Shown here piece by piece: positions 26,170-33,742 of a stretch of 33,742 nucleotides of DNA; the first letter of the stretch is position 1; every line of letters begins with the position of its first letter. The notes beneath the pieces are model-generated. The model saw only the letters and a program-made list of their open reading frames with translations, had not been told where the DNA came from and made no database searches. Both the position numbers and the translations under genes were made by a program. Source of the DNA: Gammaproteobacteria bacterium (GTDB taxonomy: Bacteria; Pseudomonadota; Gammaproteobacteria; SZUA-21); contig QILK01000204.1 in assembly GCA_003233345.1 (NCBI GenBank), positions 1-33,742 of the forward strand, read 5' to 3'.

Positions 26170-27147
26170 ATGAATGCGTCCCTATACAAGCAAAAGCAAA
26201 TTACCTGGATTATTTTGGGTAGTTTGCTTTTACCCGTATTCTTATTTGTAAATGCGTGCTCGACGCCGCAACTACGTGATATACGCGCACAGACCCTGGA
26301 TGTACCGGTGCAAACCGAAATGACGCAGACCCCCTTTTATTCACAAAAAAAATATCAATGCGGCCCTGCTGTGATTGCGACCGTACTAAAAACACATAAA
26401 AAAAACGTTAATTTAGAAGATATTATTAATAAGGTCTATTCACCAGGACGCAAAGGCAGCTTGCAAACCGATATGATCACGTCCGTCCGCCGTTATGGAT
26501 TGCTGGCATACAAGCTAAAACCTGATTACAAAGACCTGTTAACAGAGGTCTCCAACGGAACGCCTGTCGTTGTACTACAGAATCTCGGTGTTAAATGGAT
26601 TCCTAAATGGCACTATGCTGTTGTTGTTGGCTATAACTTAAAAAACGAAAAAATTATTCTTCGCTCTGGCAAGCAAAAGCGTCGCATCACCTCTATGAAG
26701 CTGTTTGAAAGAACCTGGAAGCGCTCAGGGTATTGGGGATTTGTGGTGGTTAAGCCAGGAGAAATTCCAGCAACGGCCGAACCATTACGTTATGTTAATT
26801 CAATATTGGGTCTGGAAAAAACCAGGCAAACCCGTGCAGCGCAGCTTAGCTATCAAGCGGCCAGCCAAAAATGGCCTAACAGTTTATTAGTGAAAATTGG
26901 CTTGGCCAATCTGCTCTATCGCGATAAACAGCTTGAATTGGCCGAAAAAAAATATCGGCAAATCATCACTCAGTTTCCGCAAGCGGCTGATGCCTATAAC
27001 AATCTTGCCAGCTTGCTTTTGGAGCAGAATCGGGGCAAGGAAGCCCGTCAGTTTTCTACTAAAGCGGTTAAATTAGGTGGCAAACGTATCCTTGTTTATC
27101 AGGAAACCCTGGCAGACATCCGCCAAAAACTTTCGCGTTTAAATTGA
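26170..27147 (+). CDS. PA2778-family C39-like cysteine peptidase lipoprotein with TPRs
   Basis: I start at ATG 26170 (325 residues), 6 bases after the PA2779-type stop; the in-frame TTG at 26164 is less likely. A leader ends in VNAC with Cys30, an acceptable lipobox. The papain-like C39 domain (about 48-190) has Cys64 in YQCGPAVIATVLK and His148 in WHYAVVVGYN, the expected Cys-His pair. Two TPR-like repeats fill the C-terminus (about 225-325: LANLLYRDKQLELAEKKYRQ, AADAYNNLASLLLEQNRGKEA). C39 domains usually cut leader peptides at double-Gly sites. This one is a lipoprotein rather than part of an exporter, so its substrate is open. Confidence 0.85.
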   Translation: MNASLYKQKQITWIILGSLLLPVFLFVNACSTPQLRDIRAQTLDVPVQTEMTQTPFYSQKKYQCGPAVIATVLKTHKKNVNLEDIINKVYSPGRKGSLQTDMITSVRRYGLLAYKLKPDYKDLLTEVSNGTPVVVLQNLGVKWIPKWHYAVVVGYNLKNEKIILRSGKQKRRITSMKLFERTWKRSGYWGFVVVKPGEIPATAEPLRYVNSILGLEKTRQTRAAQLSYQAASQKWPNSLLVKIGLANLLYRDKQLELAEKKYRQIITQFPQAADAYNNLASLLLEQNRGKEARQFSTKAVKLGGKRILVYQETLADIRQKLSRLN

Positions 27148-27269
27148 TCCATTATTTATTTTCTGGTAACCAATTAGATTATACATTTTGTGGATAATAA
27201 ACTATATTTTAACTAGCCTATTTAAAATACTAATAAGTCCCCATGTAACTAATTGCAGGCATACTTAAA

Positions 27270-30200
27270 ATGGCGTTCTCTGAATTTCACCCGATTATTC
27301 AAGATTGGTTTAATAACCGTTTTGAGGCACCCACAAACGTCCAGAACCTAGCATGGCCGGCTATATTCCGACACCAGCATACACTGATATCGGCGCCGAC
27401 AGGATCAGGGAAAACCCTGGCAGCATTTCTCGCCTCGATTGATCAGCTGTTAAGAAAGGGACTGGAAAATCAGCTAAAAAACGAGACTCAGGTATTATAT
27501 ATTTCCCCACTAAAAGCACTATCAAATGACATCGAAAAAAACCTTCAAGATCCCTTGCAAGGGATCAGCAATAAATTACTTGAGGCTGGCCTGCCCAATG
27601 TTTCGATCACCGCCCAGGTACGTACGGGTGATACGTCACAAAATATTCGCGCGCAGATGCGTAAACGTCCTCCCCATATTTTAGTAACGACACCTGAATC
27701 ACTGCATATTTTATTAACCTCTGATTCTGGCCGAAAAATGTTGGCAACGGTAAAAACGGTTATCGTTGATGAAATACATGCCGTCGCCGGTAACAAACGC
27801 GGTGCACACTTGGCGTTATCGCTAGAACGGCTAGCAGCCCTTTGTAACAAGGCACCAACCAGAATTGGCTTATCAGCAACCCAAAACCCGATCGAAAAAA
27901 TCGCGATGTTTTTAATCGGAAATGCTGAAAATGAATGCGAAATCGTTAATACCGGTCACACGCGTGAACGCGATATCGCCATTGAAACAACCTCATCTCC
28001 GCTTGATGCCATTATGGAAAATGAGGTGTGGGGTGAAATTTACAATAGTCTTGAAGAACACATAAACAATCACAAGACCACATTAATATTTGTCAATACC
28101 CGCAGACTGGCTGAAAGAGCAGCGCACGCACTGGCTGAGCGGCTCGGTGAGGACGCGGTCACCTCACATCATGGTAGTCTTGCCAAAGAGCACCGGCTGG
28201 AAGCCGAAGAAAAATTAAAATCGGGTAAACTCAAGGCGCTGGTTGCCACCGCATCATTGGAACTCGGGATTGATATAGGCGATATCGATCTCGTCTGCCA
28301 GTTGGGTTCGCCACGATCCATTTCAACTTTTTTACAACGCGTTGGTCGTTCCGGGCACTCGGTGGATAAATTTCCGAAAGGCAGGTTATATCCTTTATCA
28401 CGCGACGACTTGATCGAATGCACTGCCATTATCGACGCGATAAAAAATGCCGAACTCGACCGCATCGAGATTCCTAGCGCACCACTGGATGTGCTAGCGC
28501 AGCATATCATCGCTGAGGTCGCCAACTGCGAGTGGAGCGAAGAAAGGCTGTATCAACTCTTCACTTGTGCATACCCCTACCAGGATTTAAAAATTGCAGA
28601 CTTCAAGGAAGTCATTACTATGCTTGCCGATGGGTTTACCACCCGACGCGGCCGACGTGGTGCTTATCTCCATTGGGACCGGGTCAATAAATTACTTCGA
28701 GGACGTCGTGGTGCCAAAACGGTGGCCGTGATGAACAGTGGCTCGATTCCAGATCACTTTGATTATAATGTCGTCTTGCAACCTGAAGGCATCTTCATTG
28801 GGTCATTAAACGAAGATTTTGCCTTTGAAAGTCTCCCCGGTGATGTCTTTTTACTGGGTAACACCACTTACCGAATGCTCAAAGTCGAACAGGGAAAAGT
28901 TTATGTCGAAGATGCGCAAGGACAATCGCCAAATATTCCGTTCTGGTTTGGCGAATCACCCGGACGAACCGATGTGCTTTCTGGCGCAGTGTCGAGACTA
29001 AGGGAGCATGTCAATGCTAAATTAAACGAGAGCATCGAGGCCACTACCCTGTGGCTGATAGAACGTTATAACCTTTCATTGGCAGCAGCCGCTCAGATAT
29101 CAGACTATCTGGCAGCGGCAAAAGCGACATTTGAAACGGTACCCTCACGAAAAAAAATAGTCTTTGAACGATTTTTTGACGATACCGGCGACATGCATAT
29201 CGTCATCCATTCCTGCTTTGGTTCGAGAATAAACCGGGCCTGGGGACTGGCGCTAAGAAAACGCTTTTGCCGAAAATTTAATTTTGAACTTCAGGCAGCC
29301 GCGACCGACGATAATATCATTCTCTCCCTTGGCGCCACGCATAGTTTTGAGCTACAAGAGGTCGTCAAATACCTGAATGCTAAAACGGTGCGTAATGTTT
29401 TGTTGCAAGCACTACTAACCGCACCGATGTTTCCAACACGCTGGCGCTGGGTTTGTAATATTTCGCTGGCAGTACCGCGTATGCGCAATGGCAAAAGGGT
29501 TCCGGCCCCGTTTCAACGCAACGATGCTGAAGACCTGCTGGCATTGGTGTTTCCTGATCAACTGGCCTGTCAGGAAAATATTATCGGCGAGCGGGAAATT
29601 CCCGACCACCCACTGGTCAATCAGGCATTGATTGATTGTACGACTGAAGTGATGGATATAGAAGGCCTGGAAAAACTGTTACGCAATATTAAAAGCGGCG
29701 TGATCACCGTCGTCTGCAAAGACCTTGCGACCCCTTCCATGTTGGCTCAGGAAATTTTAAATGCCAGACCCTATGCCTTTCTCGATGATACCCCGGCCGA
29801 AGAACGTCGAACACGCGCGGTACAACAACAACGATTTCACACACCGGAACAGGCCGCTGATATTGGCCGACTACATATTGATGCAATCGAACAAGTAAAA
29901 AAAGAAGCCTGGCCAGAAGCTCAGAATGCCGATGAACTGCATGATGCCCTGACAATCTTAGGATATTTAACACCCCAAGATCCGCTGCAATCTAACTGGA
30001 AAGCCTTTATTCAAATACTCAAAGAACAAAAACGGGCACTAAAATTTGTGCTCGACGATAAACGCAGCGTGTGGATTGCCCGCGAACGTTTGCAGGAGTT
30101 TCAAGCCTTGTTTCCACAAGCCAAGTGTATACCCAATGTAAAACCATTGGCAGATGCCACTAGCCCGACCGCCAATATTGCGTTACAGGAAATCATCAGA

Positions 30201-31586
30201 AGCCGACTGGAGGGTTTAGGACCAGCAACACTAAAACAGCTCAACCAATCGATCGAACTGTCAGAGGCAGAAATAAATAAAGCACTACTGGCGCTGGAAC
30301 AGGAAGGATTTGCAATACGCGGGCATTTTACACCGGATACCACAGAACTGGAATGGTGTGATCGCGGACTACTGGCACGTATACATCGTTATACGTTAAA
30401 GCAATTACGTAAAGAAGTTAAACCGGTGTCACAATCCCAATTCATGCAGTTTTTGTTTCATTGGCAACATCTGCTCGAACCATTGGAAGGTCAAGCCTCA
30501 ACGGCGGAAATACTGATGCAACTTGAAGGCGTTTCGGTTTCAGCCTATGCCTGGGAAAAAGAAGTGCTCCCAGCTCGGGTGAGACATTATTCTTCTAATA
30601 TGCTAGATAATTTATCATCCAGCGGTCGATTTATCTGGATGCGATTAAAAAAATCAAATGCGAAAAATAGCCAATCGACGCCCGTCAGTATTACCCCGAT
30701 TAGCATCCTACCACGTTCGCATATGACGCAATGGCTGAAATTAAAACTAAAGCAAAAACCGGCATTGAGTACACTCAAAAGCAACGCTAAAAAAGTATTG
30801 TCCACGCTTAAAAAAAATGGCGCTAGTTTCTTTTTGGAAATAGTGCAGGAAACCGAACTCTTACGCACCCAATGCGAAATCGCACTTGCAGAACTGGTCG
30901 CTTGCGGGCTCGCGACATCCGACAGCTTTGCCGGACTACGAGCACTGGCCATACCGGAAAGTAAAAAACCTTCTTATAGCCGCCGCCGCAATAGAAACCG
31001 CCACTATACTAATCGCATTGATGAAGCCGGGCGTTGGTCGCTGATCAAAATAACCGATGCAAAAAAAGAATCTTGCAAGCTAGAATATGACGAAGTACTG
31101 GAAATCGCTAAAACGCTATTATACCGCTACGGCGTTGTTTTTAGAAAACTCCTGGAAGCAGAATCCTGTGTGGCCAGCTGGCGAGAATTACTTTACGCCT
31201 ATCGGCGTATGGAAGCGCGCGGGGAAATACGCGGTGGCCGCTTTGTACAGGGATTTAGTGGAGAGCAATTTGCACTACCCGATGCTATTGGCACACTTAG
31301 AGCATTAAAAATAGACCCGGAAAAAAATCAAGAGGACTCGCTAATTTCAATTGCAGCGGTTGACCCGCTAAACCTAACTGGCATCATCACACCTGGGAAC
31401 CGCGTCCCTGCACTTAGTGGAAACCGGATTCTATACCGTAACGGAATACCCATTGCCGTGAGTATCAAAGGTGACATCAGAAGCATCGCCGAAAAACCAG
31501 CGCTTGAGGACTGGGAAATTCGCAATGCGCTGCTAAAGCAAACTCACAAAAGCGAACTGCCTCCAGAATTATTAAGCAGTCATTAG
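27270..31586 (+). CDS. lhr: Long ATP-dependent helicase Lhr
   Basis: This 1438-residue superfamily 2 helicase has the Lhr architecture: two RecA domains (about 20-410), winged-helix and beta-barrel parts making the Lhr core (to about 880), and a long C-terminal region (E. coli Lhr is 1538). The Q-motif sits at PTNVQNLAWPAI, Walker A is APTGSGKT (42-49) and Walker B DEIH (167-170). Motif V/VI segments are ATASLELGIDIGDIDLVCQ and FLQRVGRSGHSVDK. Lhr translocates 3'-5' on single-stranded DNA and unwinds RNA-DNA hybrids; it is linked to DNA repair. A TGTGGATAA DnaA-like box (27189-27197) lies in the gap upstream. No neighbour points to a special role. Confidence 0.95.
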   Translation: MAFSEFHPIIQDWFNNRFEAPTNVQNLAWPAIFRHQHTLISAPTGSGKTLAAFLASIDQLLRKGLENQLKNETQVLYISPLKALSNDIEKNLQDPLQGISNKLLEAGLPNVSITAQVRTGDTSQNIRAQMRKRPPHILVTTPESLHILLTSDSGRKMLATVKTVIVDEIHAVAGNKRGAHLALSLERLAALCNKAPTRIGLSATQNPIEKIAMFLIGNAENECEIVNTGHTRERDIAIETTSSPLDAIMENEVWGEIYNSLEEHINNHKTTLIFVNTRRLAERAAHALAERLGEDAVTSHHGSLAKEHRLEAEEKLKSGKLKALVATASLELGIDIGDIDLVCQLGSPRSISTFLQRVGRSGHSVDKFPKGRLYPLSRDDLIECTAIIDAIKNAELDRIEIPSAPLDVLAQHIIAEVANCEWSEERLYQLFTCAYPYQDLKIADFKEVITMLADGFTTRRGRRGAYLHWDRVNKLLRGRRGAKTVAVMNSGSIPDHFDYNVVLQPEGIFIGSLNEDFAFESLPGDVFLLGNTTYRMLKVEQGKVYVEDAQGQSPNIPFWFGESPGRTDVLSGAVSRLREHVNAKLNESIEATTLWLIERYNLSLAAAAQISDYLAAAKATFETVPSRKKIVFERFFDDTGDMHIVIHSCFGSRINRAWGLALRKRFCRKFNFELQAAATDDNIILSLGATHSFELQEVVKYLNAKTVRNVLLQALLTAPMFPTRWRWVCNISLAVPRMRNGKRVPAPFQRNDAEDLLALVFPDQLACQENIIGEREIPDHPLVNQALIDCTTEVMDIEGLEKLLRNIKSGVITVVCKDLATPSMLAQEILNARPYAFLDDTPAEERRTRAVQQQRFHTPEQAADIGRLHIDAIEQVKKEAWPEAQNADELHDALTILGYLTPQDPLQSNWKAFIQILKEQKRALKFVLDDKRSVWIARERLQEFQALFPQAKCIPNVKPLADATSPTANIALQEIIRSRLEGLGPATLKQLNQSIELSEAEINKALLALEQEGFAIRGHFTPDTTELEWCDRGLLARIHRYTLKQLRKEVKPVSQSQFMQFLFHWQHLLEPLEGQASTAEILMQLEGVSVSAYAWEKEVLPARVRHYSSNMLDNLSSSGRFIWMRLKKSNAKNSQSTPVSITPISILPRSHMTQWLKLKLKQKPALSTLKSNAKKVLSTLKKNGASFFLEIVQETELLRTQCEIALAELVACGLATSDSFAGLRALAIPESKKPSYSRRRNRNRHYTNRIDEAGRWSLIKITDAKKESCKLEYDEVLEIAKTLLYRYGVVFRKLLEAESCVASWRELLYAYRRMEARGEIRGGRFVQGFSGEQFALPDAIGTLRALKIDPEKNQEDSLISIAAVDPLNLTGIITPGNRVPALSGNRILYRNGIPIAVSIKGDIRSIAEKPALEDWEIRNALLKQTHKSELPPELLSSH

Positions 31587-31619
31587 CGTCCGTTCTACCT
31601 GCTTATTCATCCACAGTTG

Positions 31620-31634
31620 TTGTTCGTTGAACAA
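31620..31634. promoter_or_regulatory. Inverted repeat upstream of the diguanylate cyclase gene
   Basis: TTGTTCGTTGAACAA is a 6-3-6 inverted repeat in the 175-base lhr-cyclase gap, just before an AT-rich ATATTATAC that could serve as a -10 box. It is a possible operator; the evidence is only the symmetry and position. Confidence 0.25.
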
Positions 31635-31761
31635 ATATTATACGGCCTATCACCGGTAGTGAGGCCAGGTCTGGGGGGGTATAAATAGGCACGTTCCATG
31701 CAACGCTAATTTATCGACAGCAGTAATAACTATTAAGGCTAATAATCCGGTTAGAAAATCT

Positions 31762-33354
31762 ATGACCCAAGAAAAAAAGCTAAAATCTGGCCCCCTAGCC
31801 CAGGATGATAAAATATATATCAATAAAAATAATGATTTAAAAAGACAATTAGAAGAAATCAAGACCCGAAAAGCGTTTCTCGATTTTACTGATGAGGATG
31901 TTGCGCACCTCAAAGAATTACATGCACTCATCAGTAACGACACAGAAAATATCGTCAAAATATTTTATAACCATATTCTTTCGTTTGTAGAGACCAAATC
32001 TCTAATTACAAACGATGCGATGCTCGATAACCTGGAAAAATCACTTGCAGCCTATTTCAGTACCCTAACAGAAGGTAACTATGATTTAGAATATGTGTCC
32101 CGCAGACGTCGTATCGGCACTACGCATCATCGCATTGGTCTAAACTCACAATGGTATATAGGCGCTTATAGCAAATACCTAACCCTCCTTATTTCCAAGC
32201 TAAGCACTGTCCCCAACGAAAGCAGCGAACATATAAAGGATATGTTAACTGCGATCACAAAAATTATCTTTTTTGACATCAGTGTATCAGTGGACACCTA
32301 TATCGAAGCACGCGAAGCCAAAATACAACGCATGAGCGTTCAATTGTCAGAGCTAAACAATATCGCCGTTAATCTCACAAACTCCATGGATGTGGATAAC
32401 CTATTAATGGAGGTGATGAAAGGCTCTGTCAATCTAACTGGAGCGTATTCTTCATGTATTACACTTTATTCCCCGGAAAAAAAATCTTTTCATAAATATG
32501 CTACCTATGGTTTACCCGATAAATTTGTAGAAAAAATGGTGTTTCGAGTTGGCGGTTTGGCAGAATCTATTTTTAACGACGGCCGCTATATCATTAGCAG
32601 TGATCGGGAAAACTGTACGCACAAGCTAAGCAAACTAACAAGAGATGAGGGGATAAAATGCTTTATATGTCTGCCACTAACCAGTAGAACCAAGCAACTC
32701 GGATTACTATATTTATATCGTACCGACTTAGATCATTTTATGATTGAAGAAATTGAAACGCTGATTACCTTCTCGCATTTAGCATCTGGTGCGATAGACA
32801 ATGCGCAACTGCATGAAGACACGCTAAACCTAGCCACCACCGATGGCCTCACCAATCTGCTTAATCGACGTTCTGGTGAAGAAAAACTGGAGCACGAACG
32901 TGCACGGGTTTTACATTGCGGCTCGACGACATCACTGTTGATGATCGATGTCGATTTTTTCAAAAAAGTAAATGACAAACACGGACACTTGGCGGGTGAC
33001 TGTGTCCTCGTGGAATTGGCAAATATTTTTACAGCGCAATTACGTAACATTGACATTGCTTCACGATTTGGAGGCGAAGAATTTATTGTCATCCTGCCAG
33101 AAACCCCTATTGAAGGCGCTCTAATTGTTGCTAACCGTATTCGCAATGTAGTGGAAAATACGCCTATAAAAATCCTGGATGGCTCGGAATTAAATGTGAC
33201 CGTCAGCATCGGTATAACCATGCTTGATAAAACTTGCAATATCGATAAAAAAATCTTAATCGGTCAAGCAGATCAAGCACTGTATGATGCTAAAAATAGT
33301 GGGCGAAATGCGGTGCGAGTATATAAAAATAACGATAAACCTTCTACGCCATAA
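31762..33354 (+). CDS. Globin-coupled sensor diguanylate cyclase (globin-GAF-GGDEF)
   Basis: This 530-residue cytosolic protein would make cyclic di-GMP from GTP. Residues about 35-190 form a globin-coupled sensor domain: the GTTHHRIGL stretch fits the GxxHxRI pattern with proximal haem ligand His122, as in DosC, so oxygen or another gas is a likely signal. A GAF domain spans about 205-345. The GGDEF domain (about 355-522) has GGEEF (437-441), a functional variant, and an RxxD inhibitory site (Arg428-Asp431) exactly five residues before it, so product inhibition is expected. It lacks membrane segments. There is no clear ribosome-binding site before ATG 31762. No EAL or PilZ gene is adjacent. 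Confidence 0.9.
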   Translation: MTQEKKLKSGPLAQDDKIYINKNNDLKRQLEEIKTRKAFLDFTDEDVAHLKELHALISNDTENIVKIFYNHILSFVETKSLITNDAMLDNLEKSLAAYFSTLTEGNYDLEYVSRRRRIGTTHHRIGLNSQWYIGAYSKYLTLLISKLSTVPNESSEHIKDMLTAITKIIFFDISVSVDTYIEAREAKIQRMSVQLSELNNIAVNLTNSMDVDNLLMEVMKGSVNLTGAYSSCITLYSPEKKSFHKYATYGLPDKFVEKMVFRVGGLAESIFNDGRYIISSDRENCTHKLSKLTRDEGIKCFICLPLTSRTKQLGLLYLYRTDLDHFMIEEIETLITFSHLASGAIDNAQLHEDTLNLATTDGLTNLLNRRSGEEKLEHERARVLHCGSTTSLLMIDVDFFKKVNDKHGHLAGDCVLVELANIFTAQLRNIDIASRFGGEEFIVILPETPIEGALIVANRIRNVVENTPIKILDGSELNVTVSIGITMLDKTCNIDKKILIGQADQALYDAKNSGRNAVRVYKNNDKPSTP

Positions 33355-33475
33355 CCCGGTTGACGTTACTATTTTTTACTTTTTTGTCCTCTAATCTATC
33401 GCTGGTATTTTAATGCACCAATTTTTATAGTGTTTGCTGTGGGGATATTTCTGTCTATGAATATTTTTTAGCAGC

Positions 33476-33571
33476 GCCCCTCTCTTTACCGCCAGCCACA
33501 AGTTTTTTTCAGGCCAACAACCTGCGGTCGTAACTGTCCTGAAAAAATCTTCTGACTGGCGGTAGAGGGGC
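33476..33571. other. 96-nt structured hairpin element, function unknown
   Basis: The stretch folds on itself almost end to end. GCCCCTC (33476-33482) pairs with GAGGGGC, then TACCGCCAG with CTGGCGGTA after a 4-base bulge. A 4x4 internal loop, AAG/CTT, one T-T mismatch and TTTTTTCAGG/CCTGAAAAAA follow. The 24-base apical loop can form a small ACAACC/GGTCGT stem with one mismatch. No attC core, T-run terminator or coding frame fits it. It lies 120 bases after the cyclase gene. Confidence 0.65.
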
Positions 33572-33634
33572 TTCCATTGAATTAAACGTCGTGATTATTT
33601 ATCAAACCTTCGCCTGGACTTCACGTAGAGATAG

Positions 33635-33666
33635 GTAGCCCGGACTTCGCGCAGCGAACGCCGGGA
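33635..33666 (+). repeat. Partial second copy of the GTAGCCCGGA palindromic element
   Basis: Thirty-one of 32 bases match 5227-5258. The right arm that closes the hairpin in the first copy is absent, so this is a half-copy. Confidence 0.85.
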
Positions 33667-33742
33667 GAACAAACATTCTATTCTTCCGTGTCTTAGTAAG
33701 CTACCGACTACCTTGCCCATACTCCTGTTTTAATTGAATTTC

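Larger units (their letters stand above)
33355..33742. other. Gene-free end of the window
   Basis: About 390 AT-rich bases with no supported gene. They contain the 96-nt hairpin (33476-33571) and the partial palindromic repeat (33635-33666). No terminator for the cyclase gene was recognised. Confidence 0.6.

Noticed and set aside
33476-33571. attC site or standard terminator reading of the 96-nt hairpin
   Set aside because: No RYYYAAC/GTTRRRY cores at the ends and no T-run after the closing stem.

Overview
The window looks like a chromosomal segment of an AT-leaning gammaproteobacterium. The main evidence is the block tig-clpP-clpX-lon-hupB-(tRNA-Val, tRNA-Asp)-ppiD with fabI and a peptide-type ABC transporter beyond it. 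From memory this gene order matches Pseudomonas (PA1800-PA1811) and related gammaproteobacteria. The OmpA-type envelope protein, the PA2779/PA2778-type pair and the Rap1a/Tai-type protein agree with this. I see no transposase, integrase, phage genes or CRISPR array. The species cannot be fixed from what is here.

Layout. 1-4117 (minus): three genes of an Opp/Dpp-like ABC importer, namely a large lipoprotein substrate-binding protein, an OppB-type permease and the first part of an OppC-type permease cut by the window edge. 4430-5212 (plus): fabI, ending against a perfect 20-bp-stem hairpin shared with the 3' end of a DAACS-family symporter gene (minus). That symporter gene starts 2 nt after the ppiD stop. 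6634-16003 (minus): ppiD, tRNA-Asp, tRNA-Val, hupB, lon, clpX, clpP, tig and, upstream of tig, tRNA-Leu. This is a protein-folding and ATP-dependent proteolysis cluster.

16127-23092 is more varied. It holds an exported-looking SAM methyltransferase, an orphan Rap1a/Tai-type exported protein, and a bipartite acidic/poly-lysine protein. A 550-base non-coding stretch with a candidate sRNA and paired DnaA boxes follows. Next come a DOMON-like protein plus NamZ (DUF1343) pair, a GMC oxidoreductase with a ferredoxin-like Cys cluster, and a small OmpA-domain protein.

23093-24011 has no credible gene. 24012-33354 holds a PBP7-like D,D-endopeptidase with an 18-bp tandem repeat coding for basic residues, a small cereblon-like CULT-domain protein (minus), the PA2779/PA2778-type pair, the long helicase Lhr, and a diguanylate cyclase with globin-sensor, GAF and GGDEF domains. 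The last 390 bases hold no gene. They do contain a striking 96-nt imperfect hairpin and a partial second copy of the GTAGCCCGGA palindromic repeat seen after fabI.

The most unusual items are the bacterial CULT protein, the 96-nt structured element, the methyltransferase with a signal peptide, the poly-lysine protein, and the intergenic sRNA/DnaA-box region. None amounts to an obvious multi-gene novel system. I judged the window mostly a housekeeping region with several small curiosities.
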